Source: Spongilla lacustris
Lineage: Eukaryota > Porifera > Demospongiae > Spongillida > Spongillidae
Assembly (NCBI GenBank): GCA_949361645.1
Contig: OX442419.1
Location: 1,337,358-1,401,357, forward strand
Length of the DNA stretch: 64,000 nucleotides
Direction: 5' to 3'
Shown: positions 25,144 through 37,193 of the stretch, one piece after another
Layout: every line of letters starts with the position of its first letter
How positions within the stretch are numbered: the first letter of the stretch is position 1
Position numbers and translations under genes: made by a program
The notes under the pieces: generated by a model
What the model was told of the DNA's origin: nothing
Database searches by the model: none
Seen by the model: only the letters and a program-made list of their open reading frames with translations

Positions 25144-25945
25144 TACCCCAAACGTATTTAACTGAAAAGCTTACTGGGACATGTATTCTCAGGGCTGGGA
25201 CAGCACAAAAAGTGGCTGGCAGCCATGTTATTCCTCCTTGCAACTGTTTGTTTAGATAGAATAGTTTACACAGCTAAGGTACTGTCAAAACATAACATGG
25301 CTGCCAGCTACTTTTTGTGCTGTCCCAGCCCTGAGAATACGTGTCCCAGTAAGCTTTTCAGTTAAATACGTTTGGGGTAAGGTTAGCTAACTATGGTACA
25401 AGTCTGGTGTGATTTGTATTTTCATATTTTTGGATAGGCCACAATTCATTACAAATTCATGACTTTATTCATGTTATTAGCCAAGAAGTTATTAAAATCA
25501 ATTAATTTTATGTAGACCTCTATCTTAGCAATGTGTTGAATGTATTCAAATTAATCAAAATGTTTCAGGACTCAGGATATGCTCAACTGAGTTAACCGAG
25601 GTTATGAAAAAAATGAAAATTTTAATCTGTCGTATATTAAAAGCTGTACACTATAGGGTATACAAATGTACAGCAATTTTGCATACTCCTATGGGGAGAA
25701 CACATGGGGAAAATAGCATGTCCAAACTAGACAATGATGCTAAAAGGGTGGCAAATATATATATGGAATTACCCTGCACGCAAATCGAGTCTAATGGTCG
25801 TTCCATGACAGGTTGTTGTGTGATTGCCTGCATCAGGCCATGTGCTCACATCAATAAACATATTAATTGAAACCGATCATCATTACCATGGTGATCACTT
25901 TGCAAATAAGAATTCAGCAGTTGTTCTTCCAGTGGTTTGGAGTTG

Positions 25946-26649
25946 GTCAATGTCTGTATTTCGTAGCACAGGGTGTGATTTTTCACCTCGATTACACCCA
26001 CGGTAGTGGGTCCTATGTAGGATTGGCTTCGTGGGCGTGGATATGCACATATAACGTGAGCTTCGCTACGTTTACGTGGCGTGACAAGTCGGTACCAAAA
26101 TTCCGCCATTTAATTCTGTTCTCCGATCCTCCTCCGTCTTCGTATAACCCTAGATTATCTATGATATAACTCGCGACAGGAACGTCATAAGAAGACAAGA
26201 TTAGCTTCAAAAAGTAGCATTTTATTACCAAACGTGCCCTTTCATACAAATAGTTGTTAGCTGGTGATGAAATGACACAAGCAGCTGCAGATGCAATTCA
26301 TTATCGGTGAAAATTCTAGCAGTATAATTATGACGTCACACATACATCTTAATTTACTGTTGCCAGGCTACGCACAAACGTACAGGTGTACAACAGGCGG
26401 TTCTAATTCAGGAAAGGTGACCAAGCCAAAGAAAACGGCTCGTTAACAAGGAGAACTCTGAGTTTAAGATATCCGAAAAACAAAGGTTGGCCTATGAATA
26501 AAATTAAAAGAGGCCTATATTATACTCAGATTTAATACCCGATACGTGATAAGAGGAATCTAAGCGTACTATGCATTGCAACGAATACACTAAGCCATAA
26601 ATTATATTGACTGAACACTCCTGGCAGAGAAAAAAATTAGGGGAACAAG
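25946..26649. other. Insertion inside copy A gene, content not recognised
   Basis: Homology to the intact COR exon stops near 25945 and resumes near 26930. Most of the gap is unique sequence with ORFs of up to about 100 codons but no recognisable domain. It is followed directly by the palindromic MITE at 26650-26924. Confidence 0.5.
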
Positions 26650-26924
26650 CAAAAACTTCTCTATCGAGAAAGTGATTGGTGGGATGTAGGATTGGTGGTG
26701 CAAAAAGCAAGGAAACAAGGTACAGTATGTTAAAGTGAGGTTTGGTAGGATCCTACAACTATAACAGTCCTACATTTGAAAATAGGCTTCTTCATTTGAA
26801 AATTAAGGACTGTGAGTTGTAGGATCCTACCAAACCTCACTTTAACATACTGTACCTTGTTTCCTTGCTTTTTGAACCCCCAATCCTACATCCCACCATC
26901 ACTTTCTCGATAGAGAAGTTTTTG
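26650..26924. mobile_element. Palindromic MITE, about 275 bp
   Basis: CAAAAACTTCTCTATCGAGA at the left mirrors TCTCGATAGAGAAGTTTTTG at the right. Inner arms pair through GCAAGGAAACAAGGTACAGT and AGGTTTGGTAGGATCCTACA, with a loop near 26770-26800. Its terminal word (CTTTCTC, TAGAGAA) resembles the MITE at 49250-49570, suggesting related families. Confidence 0.85.
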
Positions 26925-27159
26925 ATTTACTTGTAGCATTTATCGCTGAGTCCTCCAAAAATATACTTTTGAGGGCAGCTGAAGTAAGACAAAAGTGTAA
27001 TGTAAATGCATAAAATATACTAATAACTTACCAGGGTAAATGATTGTTCCACTGTCATGAAATAACTGTAGTGCAGTACGCATGGCTGGTTCATCAACAC
27101 CACAATCTTTGGCAATCTGATCAGCTTCTGTTAAGTTCAGTATTGGGGATCCATCTAAC

Positions 27160-27400
27160 TTGTGTTTAACCTTTAATCTATTTTCATCCTTAATTCAGGA
27201 TGGAAATCCTGAATTAAGGATGACTTTACGCTGCTCGTATCAACTTCAATTTGCATCGTGTTGGATATTTAGGGGGATATTAAGCTTCTATAGGCTTTCG
27301 TCTACACAGCGCTATCTAATAAGCCGAAAACCAGGGTTGTGGGCATCAGCATGAATTAAATTTAGCTAGCCTCAATGGAGCAAAAAATCCTCATGCAGTC
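27160..27400. other. Junction of duplicated units A and B, no gene
   Basis: Contains a perfect short hairpin (ATCCTTAATTCAGGAT next to ATCCTGAATTAAGGAT, about 27187-27222) and no supported coding sequence. Confidence 0.4.
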
Positions 27401-28990
27401 TATGAACAGTACAGCTACTACTCATCTCTAAGCCACACTGCCTTTCAATCTCCACCTAGCAATGGACCTATGTCAAGAAAAAGGAGCTTCCATACAGCTG
27501 GCTCACTGTACTTCCTATAGAAGAGTATGGGATTACCCTTTACAAGACTACCTTCGAGATGCACTGTAGCTCTTAGGTATGGCTAGCTTTCAAACGATGC
27601 TCACACCAGCTCTCAGAAATCTGCCGCAGATGTTTCAGTGGAACCTCATGTACGGCCCATAACCGTAATGGTGCATGACTTGATGCTGCAGCAGATGGAT
27701 TCTGTGGGATTTGATTTGCCTGCTACCCTTTACATGAGTCCTCAAAGAAGTGAGCCTATGAGCATAGGATCCTAGAAGTTAAACATGCCTCCTAAACCCC
27801 ACTTGATAGCATGATCCTGTTGAATTGTACTACAGGGCTTCTCAGGAAGCATCAATGGATGATATGCTTGTTGGGGTGGGGGGGTTGTGTTCAGCACAGG
27901 TATATCGTTTGTGAAACAGGATGGCAATATCACTGTCAATACCTGGCCTGTAGACAGCTGTGCCAACTGCTTCATCTGAAATGCCTCAGATGTAGAATCT
28001 GTGGCTGAAAAAAACAATGATGTAGATATTTTCAGTGTGGGCCTGGTCCTGGATATGAGACTTCGGAGGCCACCCCTCTGCGGTACATTTGCAACCAGAT
28101 GCTTCCTTTACGATGACACCTGGGTTCATGTTCAAGCCTATGGTCTTTGATGCAACAGGCTGCACCAATGTCTGCCTCCTCCTTCCCATCCAAATTTTGG
28201 TTTGGACCAACTTGGGATAGTGTGTTTGCATTTCCATGTTGCCTAGTCTAGCATGTGATATTCCATGCTGTAATTGTATTAATAGGAGTAAGGCCCAGCA
28301 TGCATGCAGATCAATTTGCTGCTAAAGCTGCTGTAGCTTTCCTGGGACCAAACAATGCTAGAAGAGGTGTGGTTTGTCATGAGGATAAAGGAACAGGTTT
28401 GATAAAAAAATTTCAAGGCAAAGGCCATACATAAAGCCTCCTTTTGAACTTGGCTATAGCATCTAAAAGGGTTTTGGTGACAAGTGCTACTGGTGACTCA
28501 CTGCCAACAGAGTACCTGCGAAGTGGAACTGCCTCCAGTCCAACTTCAGAGGCATTACAAGAGATTCCCACTGGCAATGATGGGTCCAAATGTGCTAGGA
28601 CAGTGACAGCTGACAGAATGTCCTTGAGCTTCTTGAAGGCTGCCTGCTCCAGGTGACCTCAAATCCACTGGACATCTTTCTCAGTGAGTCTTTTCAGTGG
28701 TTCTGACATATTTGATAGGAATTTCCCATAAAACTGCACAAACCCAAGGAATGAACGAAGACTGGAGATGTCTGATGGAGCAGCACTTGGAGAATATTCA
28801 CACTATTTACTTTAACACCGTCAAGATACAGGCTTCGTTGCCGCAACGAAAAATATCTGTTCACCCATTCATCCATCAAATATCAGTATTGTCAAGCAAT
28901 GGGATTGCCAAAGGTTCTAAGGTGCTTCACTCACCAATACATCGTCCACATAGACTGTGATCCCGTAAAAGTCACAACTGAATTGTCAAT
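27400..28990 (-). pseudogene. Decayed Ty3/gypsy pol (RT, RNase H, integrase pieces), unit B
   Basis: The minus strand shows AYHPLMLPEKPCSTIQQDHA near 27810-27900, matching the integrase NHPWMLPEKPWSRVHVDHA stretch of the full element. RNase H/RT pieces matching the start of RNase H (28440-28660) and the RT palm (28690-28970) follow. Dense stops and shifts. The order and its position beside the repeat array match unit A. Confidence 0.7.
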
Positions 28991-29439
28991 TATTTGCTGT
29001 AGCAGTACAGTTATTGCTATTTATTGTATAATGGGAAATGAGTTTTCAATTTACATTACATGATGCATGTGCAGTATAACTTGTAAATGTGATTGAAACT
29101 ATGTGGAGATTTTGCCTTTCATTATCATCCTTACCTGTTTCGTGTATGTATGGCAAGGATTAAATCAAGCTTCATCAGTGCACAATATTTAGACAGTTTG
29201 AAAGCTAATCTTTGTTATTAAACAAGCATATTATTAACAATTTCTAACTAGTGATGTCACTACATATCTAGCAGCTGCTGCAGCCATCACTCAGGACCTG
29301 ATTGAAGTAAATTCCACCCATGCAAGTGGAGTGTGGTGGTTAATGCAATAAAATGGAAATTCACACAAACCTAAATAGTCATAGTGGTGAAATTAATATT
29401 TAAGAAGCAGTTAATTGAAAAACAACTAATTAAAATAAT

Positions 29440-31585
29440 AACCAGCACAAAATCAAACTTACCGCCTATATTGTTTGCATGTAGAAAATTATGCTATCTC
29501 ATTTTTTGGCCGCTAAAAGTATCCATGGTACCATGAAATAAGTACACACTCTAAGGTGTAATGGTATGCAATATCGTCATACTTACAAAACCGCACTGCA
29601 TTGTTGAAATAATAGTTTCCATGGTGACAAAAAATAAGTAGACATGTTAAGGTGGAATGGGAGATGCAACATCTTTGATACTTACACACTGTATTGTTAT
29701 TCCATGGTAACAAAAAAAATAATAAGTACAGGCATTTTAAGGAGCAATGTGAAATGCAAAATCTTTGATACTTACACACTGCCAGCAGTATCCATGGTGA
29801 CGAGAAATAAGTAGGCAAATTAAGATGCAATGGGAGATGCAATATTTTTGGCACTTACACACTACATTGTTCATTTAGTAGTATCCATGGGTAACAGGGA
29901 ATAAGTAGGCACATTAATCAGTGTCCAAATAGGAAATATAACTTACAGGCTGCATTGTTCAAACAACATCCATGGTGACATGGAATAAATATTTACAAGG
30001 TGTAATGGACATCATTGATACTTACATCACCCTGCATTGTTCATTAAGTCCATGAATAAGTAGGTATGTTTTAAGGTACAATGGGAAATGCACCAACATT
30101 GAAACTTACAGGCTGCACAGCCATTTTAAACATCCATGGTATCAAGGAACGCACAATTCTTTAAGGTATGGAGTAATAGGTAATGGAACATCACTGATAC
30201 TTACAGGCTGAATAGTACCAATGGTTATAAGAAGTATTAATTGGAGAAATGTGAAATTTAACATCATACTTACCCGCTGCATTGTTCATCAGGTATCCAT
30301 GAATTAAGTAGGTATGTTTTAAGGTGCAATGGGAAATGCACCATCATTGGTACTTACAGGCTGTATTGTTTGTAATAGTATATGTGGCGACAAATATGTT
30401 ACTTAGGTCCAATGGTAAATGCAAGGGCATTGAAACTTACACACTGCATTGTCCATAATTGCATTCATGATAATAAGCATTTGAAAGTGCAATGGGAAAT
30501 GCAACATCATTGATACTTACAGGCTGCATTGTTCTTAATAGTATCCATGGTGACAAGGAGTAGTTAGGTATATTAAAGTATTACTGGAAATGTAACATCA
30601 CTGGTACTTATATACTGTGTTGCAGATAGTAACATCCATGATGACAAGGAAATTAATTCAACATCGTCGACACTTACACACTGCAAATTATTCATAACAG
30701 TATCCATGGTGAATAGGTATGTTTAAGGTGCTACTGAAAATGCTTGTCATTGATACTTACAGCCTGCATTGTTGATACATGTAATAGTATTCATGGTAAC
30801 AAGGAATAAGCAGGCAGTTAAGGGACAATAGAAAATGCAACTGGCATCATTGATACTTACAAACTCCATTATTCATAATTGTATTCAGCGTATCAAGGAA
30901 TAAGTTGGCATGTGTTATACAGTGGTAAAGAAAATGCATCATCACTGGTACTCACACACTGCAAATTATTCCACATAATAGTTTCACAGCAAGGAATAAG
31001 TTAAGTTGCTATCAGTGTTAAATGCCACATCATAGATACTTACAATCTTGCATTGTTCATAACAGTATCCATGGTGGCAAGGAAAAGTAGGCATGGTAAG
31101 AGGCAATAGGACATATAACATCATTGTTACTTACGATCTTTATTGTTCAAAATATTACCCATGGCAACAAGGCATAAGCAGGCATGTTAAGGTGCATGGA
31201 ATTGATACTTACACACTACAAAGGTGGAACAGTATCCATGGTGATGAGGAGTAAGTCAAGTCAAGGTGCAATGGGAAATGCAACATAATTGATACTTACA
31301 CGCTGCATTGTTCATAAAAATGATAATGCACAATAGCATCCATGGTGACAAGGCACATTAAGCTTAGTGGAATGGGAAATATAGCATCACTGATACTTAC
31401 AGGCCTAGGCTGCATTGATCCCATAGTATCCATGGTGGTGACAAGGAATCAGTAGGCATGCACGGGAAGGTGCAATGGAAATAACAAAATCATTGATACT
31501 TACCACCCGCTGCGATGTTCAGAATAATAACCATGGTGACAAGGAATAAGTAAGCATGTTAAATACGGAATGTTACATATTTACA
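29440..31585. repeat. Array of about 90-bp splice-donor-like repeats, unit B
   Basis: Paralogue of 14230-16350, collinear unit by unit over long stretches, for example the ACCATCATTGGTACTTACAG and GTATATGTGGCGACAAATAT units. Individual units have been gained or lost between the copies, so the array predates the duplication and has since changed slowly. Confidence 0.85.
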
Positions 31586-31739
31586 AGCTGCATTGTAAAA
31601 TGATGCAATGGTTTAGACCTACATGCAAAATTAAACCTGGTAAAGGGTCTGGTACCCATGCATTTATTTAATCTAGCACATAAACAGTTCAATTGAGCGT
31701 ATCTGTTTATATTATTATTTTTTGCAACGTTGTATGCAT

Positions 31740-33645
31740 TCGCTAGCTGACTCTATTCAAATATCGCTAAAGTATATCTGCAGTGAATATTGCTGATCGT
31801 ATTTGTGACGCTTCAAATCCTCCCGGCATGGTAATACAATGAGGTATAGGTATATGATCCCTAAAAAGCTGCATGGTTCATTGATCGTTCTAACCTGCGC
31901 TTCAGCATTCTTCGACCTCGTATAACTGATCAACATTTCTGTTGAAAAAATAATATAAATAAATAATAATGATCCTGCTCTTACCATGAACAATGTCGCC
32001 GTCGTCTCTACTGGCAAACAAGTTGTCCTCCTCACGTTTGATATCGTCATCATAGTTCATCTCCTCGGTATCCTTTTGCTACGGGCCGTTGGCGAGGAGG
32101 TTTTAACATATTATGACACTGACGATGGTTGCAAATTAACCTTGTAGCCCCTGGAACCGGTGTCACAGGCATACGGGTCCCCCCCCCCCCCCCTCCCCCC
32201 CCCCCTCCCCCCCCCCCCTCCCCCCCCCCCCCCCCCCCCCCCCTATTTTGGGTCCGGGGGGACCCATATGCCTAGGCAACTGGGTCCCCCCCCGGACCCA
32301 AATGCCTAGGCATATGGGTCCGGGTATACATCCAGGCGGGTAGGGGGCGGAGGGGGGGGGGGACCGAGTTTCCTGATGCGTTTTATTTACTGGCACCGCC
32401 GGTTTTGATACGATAGACACTTTGTTGTTGCTTTCTCAACGGTAAGTTAGCGTCCGTCAGCCGTTACACTTTGTAACAGCCACTCGGCTTGCCATCGGTG
32501 TTTCTCTGCCGAAAAGTAAGGTCACTGCTGAACTCAGTTTTTGACAGACTTAGTCTGGTGCTAACTCGTAGCATAGCAAGAGCTACTTTGACGAGAAGTC
32601 TGCCCCAATCATTTGAGTACCCTATGTCTGAAACATTAGTTAGGCTTAGGTACTTTGTAGTAGTCTGTTTAATTAAATAAGTAGTTTTTATTTAGTGTGT
32701 TATTATTGTGTAATTATGATGATGCGATTTAAAAAAAAAAAAAAAAACATGTTGAGCATATACAAACAATGAATGGGTCATGTTCTAGTAGTACACAACT
32801 GTTTCTTCGCATCATACAGGACTTAATGATTGACCTGTCGATCGCAATGCAATTTTGAGACACGGTAGGAAACTATCAGTCTGCATGTGCTCAGCCGGAT
32901 AATATACATACAATGATATATCTGTCAAAACATAGGCTTGTATCCAGGGCTTCGGAGGCAACGTAGATTATTACATCAACCAGCCCTCCCGCGGGAAACG
33001 CGGAAGCTTTCAGTGCAGTGCATGAAATGCAGTTTCAGAACAAAATCAGTGCTTCCTACAGCACTATAATAAGTACACAGTTTTTAAGTCACAAGCAAGC
33101 CATCGTTATTTGAACGGCATATACCACTCAACGAGCGATATACAATGGACGGGCATATCGATTGTTGTGCCGTTCAATAACAAAGTATAGGTACTCAATG
33201 CAATCGATTGTTAATCGCTATGGATATTAATTAGTTGGGGTACGCAGGGCCGGGGGGGGGGGGGGGGGAGGTGGGCGTACGCCCCCCCCCCCCCCCCCTC
33301 CCCCCTTGCGCCTCATCGAGCATATATGCTTTCTCTGTAAAATGTTACATAAGTGTATATTTTGCTAACAGGCAGCTGGGTCCGGGGGGGGGGGGGGGGG
33401 GACCAGGTTGCCTAGGCATTTGGGTCCGGGATAATTAATTTTTTACATCTAGGCATCTAGGTCCGGGGGGACCCACATGCCTAGGCAACTGGGTCCGGGG
33501 GGGACCCAGTTGCCTAGGCATATGGGTCCCCCCGGACCCAAAATGGGGGGGGGGGGGGGGGGGGGGGGGACCCACATGCCTGTGACACCGGCGTCAACGA
33601 ATAAAACCAGCAGGGTCACAAGAAGCGTCAATTCCTTCAACATTT
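31740..33645 (-). pseudogene. Secreted-protein gene copy B, broken
   Basis: Paralogue of 16615-17145. Exon 1 (signal peptide, ATG near 33643, MLKELTLLVTLLVLFVDAG) is split from the rest by a 1427-bp transposon at 32161-33587. Exon 2 lies near 31985-32080 with altered acidic residues and a small insertion. Exon 3 lies near 31757-31940, has lost several codons relative to copy A and stops early after SLQIYFSDI, removing the C-terminal cysteines. The TATA-like motif is still present. Confidence 0.8.
32161..33587. mobile_element. 1.43-kb TIR element with poly-C/G blocks; 4-bp target duplication CCGG
   Basis: The ends are TGTCACAGGCAT and ATGCCTGTGACA (12-bp perfect inverted repeats) followed by GGGTCC-type sequence on both sides, flanked by CCGG at 32157-32160 and 33588-33591. 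The undisturbed site is seen in copy A exon 1 (GGAACCGGCGTCAACG). Subterminal zones repeat the palindromic word TGCCTAGGCA and GGGTCC several times, with C or G runs of 15-30 bases. The centre (32400-33230) shows no transposase, so it is non-autonomous. I cannot name the superfamily from these features. Confidence 0.85.
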
Positions 33646-34279
33646 TTGATCGTCGAGTTGGCTTATTGGAATGAGCTGACAACAGGCTTTTAAATACTGC
33701 TCATTATAACACAGGAAGTGCATGGTTAACCGGAAATGTAGCTGTACTGATGTACATTCATGAGGCAATTTTGTAATGCACGGGGCCGTTTATCGGCTTG
33801 CGTTACAATAGCAATGCGCCATAATATTCAGTGACTTTTCTACGGGGATCAAGCTATTGAAGTGTTGAATTTTCTTTTCAATGTTGCATAATAATATAAG
33901 ATTCATGCAGTGTTGATTAAAATCAGATAAAACTCTAAGTATTCCTCTGTTTACAGGATATGTTTTCTTTTCCTCGTTTCAGTGTTTCTATATAAACATA
34001 ACAAATTTACAATTGACAACTAGATATTAGCTTCAGTGTTAACAACACAATGAAGCACTTAAACAAATTACAAAGGGACTTGTCTGCTTTGCTGGGGAGT
34101 GGGGACTGCATGGTCCACCTGTGTTGAGAACGTTCAAGGTTAAATACACTTGAACAGATACTTGGGGAACTACTGCCCAAGTGAGCATTGGGGATTTGGG
34201 GTACATTGAGAAATAAGCTCCCGCCTATGTATGTGTGTAGCGTACTACATGCAGATATATGAAACCAAATGTACTGGTT
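33646..34279. other. Promoter side of copy B secreted gene and spacer
   Basis: 33646-33900 parallels the upstream region of the copy A secreted gene (17146-17420). The rest has no supported gene. Confidence 0.4.
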
Positions 34280-35215
34280 ATAAAGTCTTCCTTCTTCCTC
34301 TGTCTCTAAGACACTCAATAGGATCATGCACAGTGATTTTTTAATTTAATACTATCAAGCTCTGATGGTTTTAGAGTCCCAGAGCTCTCCACTTCACCAC
34401 CACACCCATAACTTCCTCCATGACATCAGTAAGGTCATCTTCTCCTACATGTACATCAGGATAGGAGACATAATGGTGTGCCAACACGGTTATGATGTGA
34501 GGCATACCAAGATCAATACTGGCCTTCACATGGCTTTGCATGGGCGTACGCAGCCTTCGGGAAAGGGGGGGGGGGGGGGGGGGGGGGGGTCGAAAATTTA
34601 TAAAAGATGACCTTTCGTCACGCAAAATTATGGTTACGTAATCTTTACTAAATGTACATACGTGTATACGCGAACATGTACATTTTCGCACGCTTATGTG
34701 GAGTAATCAAAAAATAGTAAAACTTTTAAGTGTGATGGTGACCACGTTTTGGGGAGGGGGGGGGGTCGTTCAAACCCATCGACCTCCCCTTGCATACGTA
34801 CGCCTATGTTTTGACCTGCTGTAAAATAATTGCACACTTAAAAAGTTAAAATATCATATCTTTTTTTAACATGATCACATGCCTTTGTAAAATAATTAAC
34901 CTCACAATTGATCAGCTCAGACAAGCACATAACAATACTTCTACCAATACCCGAAGTGTCCAGTTCATTGATGTCATACTCCTCCCCACATGTTCCACAT
35001 TAGCATATAGTGTCTCAATGTTAGTGGAACCACTCCCTGGATAGCAGACAGCAGCTAATACCAGGGGGAGCTGCTCCTGTGCAGACATCAACAACTGGTC
35101 CTACAGTATAGCAAAGGCCTGGTAGCCCTGACTGCTCACATATTGGACGAATATATTCTTGATGAAAATACGACAAGCACTCCAGGGGTTTCATACCATC
35201 GGTCTTACTTTTTCG
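34280..35215 (-). pseudogene. Roc-COR-Death gene copy B: 3' remnant
   Basis: The Death-exon start is at about 34375-34465 (EDDLTDVMEEVMGVV then VKWRALGL) followed by a stop. The post-COR cysteine exon is at about 34945-35215, with a frameshift near ETLYANVEHVG where the intact gene has VCKCGTCGEEYD. The COR and upstream exons are missing because a foldback relic begins at about 35330. Clearly non-functional. Confidence 0.7.
34539..34808. mobile_element. 270-bp MITE with internal poly-G
   Basis: The termini CATGGGCGTACG and CGTACGCCTATG are inverted repeats with one mismatch. Inside are a G run of about 24 bases and a second shorter G run. It lies within the copy B gene remnant. Confidence 0.6.
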
Positions 35216-35329
35216 TCAGTGGACTGCATGGGTAAAGATTAACAATTAACTGCATGGACAATTCATGCAGATCTGACCACTATTAGTATCCAGTCTATAG
35301 CTGGCGCCGCACGCATATAAATATTATTA

Positions 35330-36350
35330 TAATTATATATATCATTATAATAATAATTATATATATAAATAATTGGGACAGTTTCCGCGAAAATTTCGTA
35401 CGTTTTATAACATTATAAAATAATAGTATAACATTTGAATCGCTATATTTTCCGAACGCTAAACGCTATCGACTTCCTATTTTCAACAGCTCATACGGTC
35501 ATACCACACCATTTCTCTATAATAAATTAAATTTTGGAGTCTTTCACTTACTCTACGCCAGTATTGCAACGATAACTTTAGGTAGGAGTAATCAAATCGC
35601 TTCAAATTCGGTTTGTAGGTACAGAGGTCCTATACCTATCGATTTGTTCTGTTCGTTAATATTCATGTTATCCCTTACGAAGATACAGCTTTGCAAAGTG
35701 AACGCACGTTTCCCGCTCGAATCGCGCCTTTATATGAAGATAAAACTGTTCCCATTCTCCGGAGCACATCAACTGTAGGGCGTACTCCCGGCAATTGGTT
35801 AGTCCCCAGACTTTATTGTACGACGGCGTATTGCTGTACTCGAATTCCACGGACGATTTCGAACGGCCCAGTGCGAAGAGTCAAGACGACGATATCAGGA
35901 TCAATGCCGAGGGAATGGGCGCTGGAGAATGGAAGCTGTAGAAGTTGGCTTTCGTAAGCTAACCTTCCCGCGAGGATAGGGCGGTGCCCAGTCTAATTTG
36001 GAGTGTCATTGAACACACGCCCAGACAGCTATGATATGGACCCAACCATTGCAGATAGCTGTGAAGCGAACATCACAGCATACACCACCTACGGCTACGT
36101 CACACAGCTACAAAGCTATGGGGTTAACCCTAGCTATGTCGCGTACCCAATAGTGAACGCCTATGAAGTGGACCCTATGGCAGATAACCATGGCTATATC
36201 TACGAAGCACCCCACAGCAAAAAGCTATGGGGTTGGGCCCTATGGCAGATAGCCATAGCTATCAGAGTATTGTACGATACGGCACACAGCTACGAAGCAC
36301 CCACAGAAAAAAGCTATGGGTTTATCCTTATGTCGAGTACATACCATGCC
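35330..36350. mobile_element. Single-arm relic of the giant foldback family
   Basis: 35360-35760 matches the end module (TTTGGAGTCTTTCACTTACT, CCTATACCTATCGATTTGTT), with (AT)-rich sequence outside it. 35800-35960 matches the arm unique zone (GATTTCGAACGG, GTGCGAAGA). 36030-36350 holds repeats of GGACCCTATGGCAGATAGCC type, related to the other copies' inner zone. No 115-bp satellite follows. It is more diverged than the 1890-11340 copy, so older. Confidence 0.7.
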
Positions 36351-36769
36351 TGTATATGAGGAACTAGTTGAGTTTACAAATGCATGCCCCTCCCCCTCTC
36401 TTTCCTACATATACATGCTTATTGTCATAACTGAGGTAATTGGAAGGTGATATCTGCTGTATAAAATAAGAAGCTCCATCTAAATGTTAAAATATTATGT
36501 CAGAAGATAGCATTTAATGAATAAAATTTATGTATAAGGACATGTATTTAGGATGAACGTTCCTATTGACCATCAGCTGGTGTACAAAGAGGGCGGAGCT
36601 TGTGTTAAAGTGTGTCAAAGGTCAGCCGGCCATTATGCCAGTATTAGCATATGTCAGGTGTGTGGTTATTTCACAATGGTTGCTCATGTGCAGGTTTCAT
36701 GCTGGAGAATACGTTATGGGCTGACTCTGAGTCACGTACAGTTCAATTACTTGTTCTTTCAGTATGTGC

Positions 36770-36839
<70 letters not shown>

Positions 36840-37193
36840 CATTGCATAAGTGCAATGCCAACACAAACACCACACATGGATACATTCAGTTTGTTATATA
36901 TTACCAGCATGGCATACATGTACCTCAGCCAGTGCAAGCATGTGCTCAGGACCTTGATTAAAACTATATCACTCCATTTTTGCCAAGTGTAGCACTTATG
37001 AACATTAAAATTTACTTATGGTACTACAAACTAAACCTTTACAGTGATATTATCATGTATACCAGATGTTTTTACCCAGTCGCGTGTGAGGTCAACTTTG
37101 CACAACCATATATGGCTAGCTCTGTTTGATCTCATCTTTCTCCTTCCTTGCATACCACACTAGCATTACCGGCATTAACATTAACAAAGAATT
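36351..37193. other. Intergenic, no gene recognised
   Basis: Contains a (CA)n tract at 36770-36841. ORFs of about 100 codons here owe their length to the dinucleotide repeat. Confidence 0.5.
36770..36841. repeat. (CA)n microsatellite
   Basis: About 72 bp of AC dinucleotides, one interruption near the 3' end. Confidence 0.95.

Larger units (their letters stand above)
19967..25778. mobile_element. Palindromic foldback MITE (about 1.03 kb) split by a gypsy element
   Basis: After removing the LTR element the two sides form one near-perfect palindrome. 19967-20370 is the reverse complement of about 25375-25778, and 25144-25379 is palindromic by itself. Termini are TGCAGGGTAATTCC and GGAATTACCCTGCA. 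It inserted into the COR exon of the copy A gene, whose sequence resumes directly outside both ends. No coding capacity. A target-site duplication is not obvious. Confidence 0.85.
18824..27160 (-). pseudogene. Roc-COR-Death gene copy A: 3' half, broken by nested insertions
   Basis: Fragments collinear with exons 11-15 of the intact gene at 38333-47449. The Death exon is near 18830-19150 (DLIDVMEEVMDVAGKWRALG, PSWDILCKAVKA) and a small exon at about 19190-19230. The cysteine-rich post-COR exon is near 19366-19667 (YIRPICEQSGLPGLCY). The COR exon is split: 19735-19966, resuming at 25779-25945 and then about 26930-27000. The end of the Roc-COR exon is near 27030-27150. A 4-bp loss near 19745 shifts the frame, and the COR exon is interrupted by a palindromic element plus a gypsy element, so it cannot encode the whole protein. 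No ankyrin exons are present. The Death exon itself is still nearly open, so a truncated product is conceivable but unsupported. Confidence 0.75.

Noticed and set aside
14230..31585. CRISPR array, because of regular repeats of about 90 bp.
   Set aside because: Repeats are degenerate over their whole length with no unique spacers, and the context is eukaryotic.
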